Shown here: positions 57,457 to 64,000 of the stretch, piece after piece
Layout: the number at the start of each line of letters is the position of its first letter
Position numbering within the stretch: position 1 is the stretch's first letter
Assembly: GCF_003369565.1 (NCBI RefSeq)
Contig: NZ_PIOD01000001.1
Coordinates: 124,001 to 188,000, forward strand
Origin: Oceanobacillus chungangensis
GTDB taxonomy: Bacteria; Bacillota; Bacilli; Bacillales; Amphibacillaceae
DNA: 64,000 nt
Direction: 5' to 3'
Notes under the pieces: generated by a model
Databases searched by the model: none
Seen by the model: only the letters and a program-made list of their open reading frames with translations
Told to the model about the DNA's origin: nothing
Made by a program: the position numbers and the translations under genes

Positions 57457-57910
57457 AGTGTTTTGATAATCGCCCTGTTAAACTTGCACGCGTTAATTTA
57501 ATGAAAATGTGTATATATGAGTTGTTTATTTTAGATCGTTCGTAAATTTCTATAAGTGAACCAGCAGGATCCCTAAATTGAGCTACCTTAATGCCCCAAT
57601 CCTCTTGTTCAGTCGGTTTAGTAATAAACTCTACCTTCCTTTTTAATTCTTGATATGTCTCTTCCACGCTTTTCACTTTAAAAATTAAAGCTGTTCTATC
57701 AGCCTTTTCAATAACCGTAGAAAAATCTTCACCATTAGCTTCAACCATCTGTTTACGTTCAAAAACACCTAAAGTAGTACCATTAAATTTGAAATCAGCA
57801 TAATTAGAACTTTCATCTCCCCAAGTAACATCAAATCCCAATGCATTTCTATAAAATATTAAACATTCTTTATAATTATCTACAAGTAACCGAGTATGAG
57901 TAAATTCCAT
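57449..57910 (-). CDS. VOC-family (glyoxalase/dioxygenase fold) protein
   Basis: 153 residues from ATG 57908-57910 (MEFTHTRLLVDNY) after GAGGAG. Two beta-alpha-beta-beta-beta modules are visible: RLLVDNYKECLIFYRNALGFDVTWG and IFKVKSVEETYQELKRKVEF, with metal-type residues His (THTRLL) and Glu (SLIEIYE). Proteins of this type usually end just after LIEIYE. Here 25 more residues run through a dispersed repeat (57461-57490), so the C-terminus is probably altered. The substrate is unknown. Confidence 0.8.
   Translation of the reverse strand: MEFTHTRLLVDNYKECLIFYRNALGFDVTWGDESSNYADFKFNGTTLGVFERKQMVEANGEDFSTVIEKADRTALIFKVKSVEETYQELKRKVEFITKPTEQEDWGIKVAQFRDPAGSLIEIYERSKINNSYIHIFIKLTRASLTGRLSKHLC
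57461..57490 (+). repeat. Short dispersed repeat A, copy 1
   Basis: TTTTGATAATCGCCCTGTTA then AACTTGCACG. A close copy lies at 63862-63895. Confidence 0.55.
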
Positions 57911-57980
57911 TAAAAATATCTCCTCTTCCATTTACTTAATAATCACTTATAAAATTAATTTCACTCACTCCATTAGTTAA

Positions 57981-58007
57981 AAAAGACCCTCATATGTGAG
58001 GATCTTC
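57981..58007 (-). terminator. Hairpin between VOC gene and sat
   Basis: AAGACCCTCA/TGAGGATCTT stem with TATG loop; TAT-rich flanks. A weak terminator for either strand. Confidence 0.4.
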
Positions 58008-58074
58008 TTATTGTGCTTAACTTCCAGTTTAAGTGTATTTCCTCACAAATTTTTCAGGGATGAAAGGCTGTATC

Positions 58075-58111
58075 AAAAATCACTCACATATTGCGAGTGA
58101 TTTTTGTTTTT
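58075..58111. terminator. sat terminator
   Basis: AAAAATCACTC/GAGTGATTTTT stem with loop ACATATTGC, T-runs on both strands, directly after the minus-strand sat stop. Confidence 0.85.
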
Positions 58112-58120
58112 TCTATTTTT

Positions 58121-59845
58121 TTAATCCTCATCACTACCCCGATATCGTTTGTATGGCAGTGGATTCCAAACTCGATATTGTAAGTCCTCCTGACGAAGTG
58201 GTGACGGAATATCATCAAAGATTTTACGTGCAACTTCTAATTCACGTTCCGCTTCAGATTTATCTTGATACATAAATTCATCCGAAGCTTTATCTAGTGC
58301 TTTATTCACCTTTTCTTCTAAATACTCAACGACCATTTCTTGTTGTCTATGAATCGATTCTCTAGTAGATGCCACCCAATCAGGCTGTGCGCTACGAAGC
58401 GTATCAGAAACATAGCTATACTCTTCAAAAATATCCTTATAAATCTTATCCGCATTATCACGCGCATCCGTAATAACAGTTTCTAAATCCTCTATCGTCA
58501 ATTCTTCAACCTCAAGCGATTTTCTCCGTTTGGGACCGCCTATTCTTGACCTTGTTAAATAATAAGGGAAAATACTATTTATCGTTTTGCCAACTGGAGA
58601 GATGGCCATATTATTCTCATCAAAACCTTTTGGCTGTACGCCCTGCATCGCAATTCGAGCTGATTCAGGTCTCACGATTTCCTTTGGTGGTAGCACCCCA
58701 TATCGAAGCAACTCGCGAATTCCTGTACCCGAAATATTAATACGATATTGCTCATCATGTGGACATGTATGCCCCGTTGCCTGTGTGCTGCAACGCGTGC
58801 AATAAAACACTTCATGAAATAGGCGGATATCAATCCCTAATTCCTCCGGTCTAAATTCATCAAAAATCGTATGGCTCGCATATTTTTCATAATAATCACC
58901 AATACCCGCGTGATCTCGTCCTATTAGGGCATGTGTACATCCATAGTTTTTCATAATCAATGCATGCAGGACCGCTTCCCGTGGGCCAGCAAAGATATAG
59001 GTAACCCGGAGTGGTGCAAGAATTGTTCTTTCCTTTGGATAATATGTATCCAACACACTGCGGTAAGATAACATCCGAAACTCATGTCTAGTATATTCAC
59101 GCTTTGCCATTTCGACCAAGGGCTGAACAAATAATCCATCTAACTCTTCTAATGCATTTCGATGAATATACTCGTGTCCGCGATGTAAAGGATTTGCTCC
59201 TGTAATAAATCCACCAACTGATTTAAATTTTTTTTCCGTATAAAATAACTTCCATGTTTCTTTCGGCTCCATTCGAATATCTTCAAATGGACCCCAATGA
59301 ACCCGACGAAGCAATTGAATTGGACCAGCTAAAGCAGTATCCCCCATTCGACGATAGATTGAATCGACTCCAGGGTGGTTACGGTCATTTGTGCCGAAAA
59401 GATGGGTTGCGCGGAACTCCCGATCATAATGAAAGATATCATTCAACTTAAGAATGGCGACGGGTTCTCTCGTTTCATCAGCAAGAGCGACTTCATCCCC
59501 AACTGATAGTGTCTTAATAACTTGCTGATTTCGGTCACCAGTTGGTGCGAAACTAAGTGGGACAGGCCAAACTACTCCATTTTTTAAGCGGCCCTTCGTA
59601 AGAACAGACTTGTAATCTTCCTCATCCATAAATCCTTCATTAGGAGACAATACCCCTGTTGCTATCATTTCAAGTGTAATGACAGCCTCCAAATCTACCA
59701 TAATTATAGGTAACTGTTTTGCCCTATTCCTCGCTTCATCAAGCTCATTCCCTGCAAGAACTCGATTCACCAATTTTCCACCATGTGGCTGTTGTGGATA
59801 GCTAGCTAATGTTTTTTCATCCAACACATCAATAAATTGATCCAT
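58121..59845 (-). CDS. sat: ATP sulfurylase with unusual sulfate-site motif and extra C-terminal domain
   Basis: 574 residues, whereas typical bacterial Sat has about 380-390. The core (1-400) shows an N-terminal PUA-like domain, LSPNEGFM, FGTNDRNHPGVD, GANPLHRGHEYIHR near 217-230, the P-loop-like GRDHAGIGDYY near 310, and a zinc-type cluster YCTRCSTQATGHTCPH. The usual QTRNPxHRAHE sulfate loop reads ITGANPLHRGHE, losing the sulfate-contacting Arg. Residues 405-574 are a helical, charged extension with no P-loop, so it is not an APS kinase. ATG 59845 is favoured over 59848 by spacing to AAGGTG. No cys or sulfate-transport gene is adjacent. Confidence 0.85.
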   Translation of the reverse strand: MDQFIDVLDEKTLASYPQQPHGGKLVNRVLAGNELDEARNRAKQLPIIMVDLEAVITLEMIATGVLSPNEGFMDEEDYKSVLTKGRLKNGVVWPVPLSFAPTGDRNQQVIKTLSVGDEVALADETREPVAILKLNDIFHYDREFRATHLFGTNDRNHPGVDSIYRRMGDTALAGPIQLLRRVHWGPFEDIRMEPKETWKLFYTEKKFKSVGGFITGANPLHRGHEYIHRNALEELDGLFVQPLVEMAKREYTRHEFRMLSYRSVLDTYYPKERTILAPLRVTYIFAGPREAVLHALIMKNYGCTHALIGRDHAGIGDYYEKYASHTIFDEFRPEELGIDIRLFHEVFYCTRCSTQATGHTCPHDEQYRINISGTGIRELLRYGVLPPKEIVRPESARIAMQGVQPKGFDENNMAISPVGKTINSIFPYYLTRSRIGGPKRRKSLEVEELTIEDLETVITDARDNADKIYKDIFEEYSYVSDTLRSAQPDWVASTRESIHRQQEMVVEYLEEKVNKALDKASDEFMYQDKSEAERELEVARKIFDDIPSPLRQEDLQYRVWNPLPYKRYRGSDED

Positions 59846-59848
59846 CAT

Positions 59849-60247
59849 ATCACCTTCCCATTATTACTTATATTCTATTGTTATTCTTTATCTCCTTCTT
59901 GAATTTAATGATTTTTTAATAAATTCAAATAATAAATCTTTAGACAGCAAATATAGACAATTATCTCTATTATTTTTTTAAGCTCACCAAAATCGTTTAC
60001 TTTTCTATTTATGAAAAGATGACAAGGTTAAAGCAATAGATTGAGCTGTTTTTAACTTATCTTCAAATCTGAGAATTGCTTAAAGTATTAATGTCTATCT
60101 AAAAAGAGGAATATCTGAACCTAGATTGGTTATCGCTGATACAAAATATTGAGAGTGTTCTATATCCGAAGCATTCTTATAATCACAATTGTAGTTCGTT
60201 CACTATATATTATGCTGTAACTAACTATAATTAGGAGGAATTCTTAC
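59849..60247. other. Intergenic region between divergent sat and the 61-residue gene
   Basis: 399 AT-rich bases, no gene seen. Promoters for both flanking genes should be here. I could not assign clear boxes. Confidence 0.4.
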
Positions 60248-60433
60248 ATGCATTTTCCATATTTTTGTCCGCAATCACCTTATCAACCAGTCCCTCTTCG
60301 TCCACAATCACAACATCAGTTTCAGCAATTAGACGATGATAAAAATAGGTATTTTGTCGATTACCCAAATGCTGGTGGTAGTGCACAGCGTTATTTTGAG
60401 AAATGCTATGGAATTTTACTCCCACCACTATAG
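60248..60433 (+). CDS. 61-residue Pro/Gln-rich protein, coat-like
   Basis: MHFPYFCPQSPYQPVPLRPQ, then SQHQFQQLDDDKNRYFVDYP and NAGGSAQRYFEKCYGILLPPL. The ATG follows a perfect TAGGAGGAATTCTTAC, and a strong terminator follows, so it is a genuine single-gene unit. The Gln-rich, Tyr-rich composition is like spore-coat proteins, and the transglutaminase gene tgl lies 200 bases away convergently. It could be a coat component or Tgl substrate (inference). Not a recognised family. An antisense frame of 103 codons (60231-60542) has no start signal. Confidence 0.65.
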   Translation: MHFPYFCPQSPYQPVPLRPQSQHQFQQLDDDKNRYFVDYPNAGGSAQRYFEKCYGILLPPL

Positions 60434-60452
60434 CGAATAAAACGAAATAACC

Positions 60453-60496
60453 AAAAAAGCTGATTATCCCTTTTACAAGAAAATCAGCTTTTTGTA
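60453..60496. terminator. Terminator of the 61-residue gene
   Basis: AAAAAGCTGATT/AATCAGCTTTTT 12-base stem with a 16-base loop. Symmetric A/T flanks suit both directions, including tgl. Confidence 0.82.
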
Positions 60497-60636
60497 TTGT
60501 TAACGTAAAACCGCTTCTTTGTTTGCAAACTTTTTCAAGCACTTTTCCTGTAACAACAAGCGATTAATCTTTGTGAGAAGCAAAAAGTAAGTAAACACGA
60601 AAGAGATAAAACTTATTTATCACTTAACATTATTGT

Positions 60637-61506
60637 TCATGGGAATAAGTTTATATAGCCTATCTGATTATAAATCATATTTAAATAGTATAGGTATCGA
60701 TTATATGAAATTGAACTTTCGTTATGGTGAAATAAGATAGGTTGAATTTTATGATTGATATAACCTCGTGTCAGCATCGAATATTTCGCCAAATGTTTAA
60801 ACGATAGTCTTGTGACTAAATTTGTCAGATAGGCTGATTGATTACTCCCTGGCATTCTTGTCTTATTTAGAGCTTGAATCATTTGTTCAGCGTTCCTTAT
60901 CCCAATTCCATGCCCAAAATATGTGCCATCTTCGAGAACTACGGCATTTTCTCCTCGCCACCAAGGGGTTTCTAGATTAAAATTCGGATTATTAAAGTAG
61001 ACGACATCCCCAGGTAAGAAATGACTCGTATGAATGTCGTGTATTCCAAGATCAGAATCAGAATGCCAGCTATATAAATAGAGATTTTGGAATAATTGAT
61101 TAAATGAATGTTCATTAATACTGTTTAGTACGGCATAGTAATAGATAATTATTATTGCAGTAGCACATTCAAACGCATAAAGTGAACTATTTTTGTAAAT
61201 GTCTCGAATAGCATCAGCTGGTTCTACATCATCCCTTAATCGGAATCCGCCGGCATCTGTCAATAGCCAATATTTGGGGTTACAACGAGAATTTGCTAAG
61301 CTAGCAAACGGTGAATAGCCTTGATCCATGGTCCTTGAACTTTCTATGATGTTTTTTCGCAACTTAAGTTCAAACGATAATTCATCCATGGATTGATACG
61401 AATAAACGATTGGAACTTCCTGCATTCGTTGAATGATTACACTTTCAATACTATCAGATGGCCACATACCACTTTGTTGAAACTGCATCCCTGCTAGTTG
61501 TATCAC
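60637..61506 (-). CDS. tgl: Spore coat transglutaminase Tgl
   Basis: Tgl forms epsilon-(gamma-glutamyl)lysine cross-links in the maturing spore coat. It has 289 residues against 245 in B. subtilis. Catalytic Cys114 lies in LYAFECATAIIIIYYYA; the supporting Glu in WWRGENAVVLEDG and His in YFGHGIGI follow. SYQSMDELSFELKLRKNII is conserved. The extra about 45 residues are a Tyr/Asn-rich C-terminus (LFHHNESSISYNRYLYYLNMIYNQIGY). It starts with GTG 61506 after GGAG. It is direct evidence for sporulation. Confidence 0.92.
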   Translation of the reverse strand: MIQLAGMQFQQSGMWPSDSIESVIIQRMQEVPIVYSYQSMDELSFELKLRKNIIESSRTMDQGYSPFASLANSRCNPKYWLLTDAGGFRLRDDVEPADAIRDIYKNSSLYAFECATAIIIIYYYAVLNSINEHSFNQLFQNLYLYSWHSDSDLGIHDIHTSHFLPGDVVYFNNPNFNLETPWWRGENAVVLEDGTYFGHGIGIRNAEQMIQALNKTRMPGSNQSAYLTNLVTRLSFKHLAKYSMLTRGYINHKIQPILFHHNESSISYNRYLYYLNMIYNQIGYINLFP

Positions 61507-61633
61507 AATCCTTCACTCCAATCTAAATATCATTTGTAGTATTACCAGCATATTCAACCTATTTTTGAATGTGTTGTTGAATTACACTATACAATATTAA
61601 AGTTGTCTAATTTTAAATCCACAAAAGCGCATT

Positions 61634-61659
61634 ACCCCGTCCATACAAATGGACGGGGT
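61634..61659. other. Perfect GC-rich inverted repeat
   Basis: ACCCCGTCCAT/ATGGACGGGGT with loop ACAA, 11 perfect pairs, upstream of tgl. There is no T-tract on either side, so a terminator is doubtful. The surrounding 61507-61746 has no gene. Confidence 0.5.
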
Positions 61660-61746
61660 AGAAATAATGTTATTTAATTTTTGAATTAATTACCGAATAA
61701 CTCTTTTATAAGGCTCAAATGATATGTAGTCCCAGAATCTTGTAAA

Positions 61747-61965
61747 TCATTCTTCATCATTTAATGATGAGGTTATAGGTGGTCTTTGTTCAATTTTAAT
61801 GAGTGCTGCAATGGTTACGGGTGCATATTTAATCGAAGCAAATTCAGATAAATACGACGAACTATGAAAGTATTTAAGAGATTCAGCCGCCATGGTAGCA
61901 CCTGCCATTTTTGCATTACAATAACAAATTTCATAGTAATTATATGTAAAAAATTTGAAAGTCAC
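61747..61965 (-). CDS. 72-residue hypothetical protein
   Basis: Starts at GTG 61963-61965 with GGAG about 11 bases upstream. It is Tyr-, Ser- and Ala-rich (TYNYYEICYCNAKMAGATMA near the start, YFHSSSYLSEFASIKYAPVT in the middle). It is followed by an AT-rich spacer without a clear terminator. The composition and closeness to tgl would fit a spore-layer protein, but I do not recognise it and a non-coding frame is possible. Confidence 0.4.
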   Translation of the reverse strand: MTFKFFTYNYYEICYCNAKMAGATMAAESLKYFHSSSYLSEFASIKYAPVTIAALIKIEQRPPITSSLNDEE

Positions 61966-62036
61966 AACTTTTTCAACTCCCTAAAACAATTCCAACAGGA
62001 AAAATAACAGAAATTTTTTTTCGAATAATTCAAATT

Positions 62037-62075
62037 AAAAAATCGATAAGAATACTTACTCTCATCGATTTTTTA
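62037..62075. terminator. Bidirectional terminator
   Basis: AAAAAATCGAT/ATCGATTTTTT 11-base stem, loop of 16. Confidence 0.7.
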
Positions 62076-62115
62076 CATTCTTAGATGGTGGCCAAAACTG
62101 ATTTACATTATTCTT

Positions 62116-62134
62116 GAACTAACCTGCCTCTTTA
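62116..62134 (+). repeat. Short dispersed repeat B, copy 2
   Basis: GAACTAACCTGCCTCTTTA, matching AACTAACCTGCTCCTTTAGT at 53244. Confidence 0.45.
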
Positions 62135-62224
62135 TTTTAAGTAAGTTTATTCACAAACTTAGACTTTTACATACAAATCAAATAAATTTCACCCAATTTA
62201 TTCATTAAATCCTCTTTAGAAAAA

Positions 62225-62611
62225 TCAATTATAGGAATTGGATTTTTCGACTTTCTTTAACCCCTCTAGTATAGTTATAACGATACTAGTAATACCAACA
62301 ATTGTACCTAGAGTACCAATGGCAATTATCCAAATACTAGGAATCACAAAACCTACTATAATAAGACCTAAAAAGGTCAATACTATAAAGGCTTGGTAAA
62401 TAGCAGAAATAATATTTAGTACAAGATGATTAAAAAACGATAAAATCAAAGGTGGTAATAATAGCAGTATTAGTGTTCCGAGAGACATCAACAGATTTAA
62501 TGGTTCATCGAATGAAACAGTATTAGGACCTGTTGGATTTTTAGCAGCTAATAATAAAGCAACAATAGCTAATATCATAATCATTAAAAACATAGATAGT
62601 CTTTTTACCAT
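62225..62611 (-). CDS. Small integral membrane protein, unknown
   Basis: 128 residues and four predicted membrane spans: 5-23 (MFLMIMILAIVALLLAA), 38-60 (LLMSLGTLILLLLPPLI), 64-88 and 92-115 (IPSIWIIAIGTLGTIVGITSIVI). The short basic tail is KKVEKSNSYN. The start follows AAGGAGTATT. No family is recognised; it stands alone between spacer regions. Confidence 0.7.
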   Translation of the reverse strand: MVKRLSMFLMIMILAIVALLLAAKNPTGPNTVSFDEPLNLLMSLGTLILLLLPPLILSFFNHLVLNIISAIYQAFIVLTFLGLIIVGFVIPSIWIIAIGTLGTIVGITSIVITILEGLKKVEKSNSYN

Positions 62612-62744
62612 AAACCAATACTCCTTTTAATTTTTTTCTGTATTCCCATTTAATTTTTACAAATCGAATGAAAGAAAACTCCATAAATCATACTTAAAAT
62701 GGAACATTTTCCAATTTTCCCCTAAAATAAGTATGACTTAGGAT

Positions 62745-63188
62745 TTAAATATCCTGTTTATATACAATTCCGTACTCTAAGTATATCTTTAGTAGCGTTA
62801 ATGCTTCTCCCCAACCTACTGCACATCCAATACAGGCTTTTAAATCTTTTTCTGAATTTGTATAGCCTATCTCATTTAGAACTACTAATGTTCCGTCTTT
62901 ATAAGGCTCAAGTTTAAAAGTTACTGTTGAATTTTGTTCTCCTGGTGACCATTGAAAAACAAACCTTTTGTTTGGAATTGCTTCAAGTATCTTCCCACCA
63001 TCTTCAATATTCACATTTTCACTACCAAAATTTGCCCATCTCAATCGTATTTCACCAGTTCCATTTGGGTTAATCTCTAAAGATGTGTCATCTGTAAACC
63101 AAGCATTCCAACCTTGAGATGTTGAAACTGTTTTATATACTTCTTTTAATGGTACTTTAATGTAGGTTTTATGGTTTATTTCTGGCAT
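62745..63188 (-). CDS. SRPBCC/AHSA1-like domain protein
   Basis: 147 residues from ATG 63186-63188 (MPEINHKTYIKVP) after GGAGG; GTG 63194 is too near that site. The START-like pattern is clear: IKVPLKEVYKTVSTSQGWNAWFTDDTSLE at the N-terminus, IEDGGKILEAIPNKRFVFQWSP in the middle, and the C-terminal helix GCAVGWGEALTLLKIYLEYGI. Family members (Aha1-type) bind hydrophobic ligands in a cavity. Target unknown. Confidence 0.88.
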   Translation of the reverse strand: MPEINHKTYIKVPLKEVYKTVSTSQGWNAWFTDDTSLEINPNGTGEIRLRWANFGSENVNIEDGGKILEAIPNKRFVFQWSPGEQNSTVTFKLEPYKDGTLVVLNEIGYTNSEKDLKACIGCAVGWGEALTLLKIYLEYGIVYKQDI

Positions 63189-63254
63189 TTTCACTATCCT
63201 CCATATCCCTTAATTTTACTTTATTCTAAAACCTTTACTTTTCTTGTCCATTTT

Positions 63255-63279
63255 CAACAATCCTGCCCCTTTAGTAAAA
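63255..63279 (+). repeat. Short dispersed repeat B, copy 3
   Basis: CAACAATCCTGCCCCTTTAG, again the CCTGCYYCTTTA core. Confidence 0.45.
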
Positions 63280-63373
63280 TATCTTTTACATAAACAACGT
63301 CTTTCTTGAATTAACACATCAGTTAATACAATAAGAAAATAGCTTCAATTAGCGATTTAGTACAACAAGAATC

Positions 63374-63622
63374 TCATTTTATTTCTCTAAAATTAAATAA
63401 TTCTGGATTTGAAATTGGTATTTCATATTTAGCAGCAAAATCAATTAATCCATTATAAATTTGCTCTGGATGGAAATTAGCGATCCTAAAATTAAAACCT
63501 TTGTTAATTTGCACGATTACAGATTTTTTCGCCCAACCGACACGTTTAAATTTCATTCCAACTACCTGGTTAATGTGAACTTCCTTTTTATATATTGTTA
63601 AGAAATGAAATAAGTATTTCAA
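63374..63622 (-). CDS. Probable truncated PH-like domain protein
   Basis: 82 codons from a TTG at 63620-63622. The segment HINQVVGMKFKRVGWAKKSVIVQINKGFNFRIANFHPEQIYNGLIDFAAKYEIPI resembles the C-terminal half of small bacterial PH-like domains, whose first half is missing here. The TTG start has no good ribosome-binding site. I consider it a 5'-truncated or decayed gene rather than an intact one. Confidence 0.45.
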   Translation of the reverse strand: MKYLFHFLTIYKKEVHINQVVGMKFKRVGWAKKSVIVQINKGFNFRIANFHPEQIYNGLIDFAAKYEIPISNPELFNFREIK

Positions 63623-64000
63623 AAGCCAGAGATTCTTCCGCTATTCTAAACTTAAATCGCATAAAAATTGGGAAAATAATGTATTTCGGATAATCCCTAC
63701 CCGTTAATAGTCCCCACGTTACAAATGCGAAAAAAAGAACTGTGCCACCCTTTGTGTTGTTGCATAATAAATCATCTTTCCACCCCTAACTAATCTTTAT
63801 TAACTTCTTGTTAACTCTTTGCTTTAATACTAACATAATATTCAAATAAAAAAGACGATTATTTTGATAACCGCCTTGCTGAACTCTTGCACCAGTTTGT
63901 TGAATATCAATTTCTCCTTTAATCATACATTGAATAAGAAGGCTTGCATCATTTATGTGATTTGCAAGCTATATTATCCAAATACTGAAACAAACATTGC
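63623..64000. other. Right-end spacer
   Basis: 378 AT-rich bases, no gene seen. It holds repeat A copy 2 (63862-63895) and a stem GGCTTGCA/TGCAAGCT near 63942-63970. Confidence 0.4.
63862..63895 (+). repeat. Short dispersed repeat A, copy 2
   Basis: TTTTGATAACCGCCTTGCTG then AACTCTTGCACCAG, closely matching 57461-57490. Confidence 0.55.

Larger units (their letters stand above)
61966..62224. other. Spacer with a hairpin and repeat
   Basis: It contains the bidirectional hairpin 62037-62075 and repeat B copy 2 (62116-62134). No gene seen. Confidence 0.4.

Noticed and set aside
60231-60542. 103-codon minus-strand frame
   Set aside because: It is antisense to the 61-residue gene, which has a perfect ribosome-binding site and terminator; it also runs through that terminator.

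Overview
The window is from a low-GC, endospore-forming member of the Bacillaceae. Evidence for sporulation is direct: SpoIVA, a Tgl-type coat transglutaminase and several coat-like small genes. From about 1 to 39 kb the gene order is the Bacillus subtilis 'yp' backbone (spoIVA-hbs-mtrB-hepS-menG-hepT-ndk-cheR-aro-ypi-qcr-ypj-dapB-bshA-cca-birA-dinG-ypmB-asnS-dnaD-nth-ponA-recU-yppE-gpsB-rnpB-ypsC), with specific genes missing. The pattern fits an Oceanobacillus-like halotolerant genus. That placement is an inference, because no 16S rRNA or other species marker is present.

Region 1 (1-12.2 kb) holds the end of spoIVA, HU, TRAP (mtrB), the menaquinone side-chain and methylation genes, ndk, cheR and an aroC-aroB-aroH-tyrA-aroA shikimate/tyrosine cluster from which trpEDCFBA and hisC are absent. 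Region 2 (12.5-20 kb) holds TPR and ypi genes, the Rieske/cytochrome b/cytochrome c menaquinol:cytochrome c reductase, ypjA and membrane genes. Region 3 (20-31.8 kb) is a tight mazG-dapB-bshA-cca-birA operon, then dinG, ypmB, asnS, dnaD and nth. Region 4 (31.9-41.3 kb) holds a class A PBP with recU, cdd, gpsB, the RNase P RNA, ypsC, an M32 carboxypeptidase and a cold-shock gene with an unusual leader.

Region 5 (41.5-51.9 kb) holds an HD hydrolase, thyA-dfrA, two tandem tatA genes with tatC, a fused MsrA-MsrB, ferredoxin, and a two-gene sulfolipid module (UDP-sulfoquinovose synthase plus a GT4 glycosyltransferase). Region 6 (52-64 kb) is accessory and decaying. It has at least five broken genes and dispersed short repeats, mixed with intact genes for an APH-type kinase, a YusW-like lipoprotein, an S66 peptidase, a VOC protein, Tgl and an odd, solitary ATP sulfurylase.

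Functionally the left 50 kb is housekeeping: isoprenoid quinone to bc complex, aromatic amino acids, thymidylate/folate, DNA repair and Tat export of proteins such as the Rieske subunit. The points most worth following are the plant/cyanobacterial-type sulfolipid pair, the ATP sulfurylase with a changed sulfate-site motif and a 170-residue extra domain, the terminator-bearing leader upstream of the cold-shock gene, and a nucleotide pyrophosphohydrolase gene with no ATG, GTG or TTG start.
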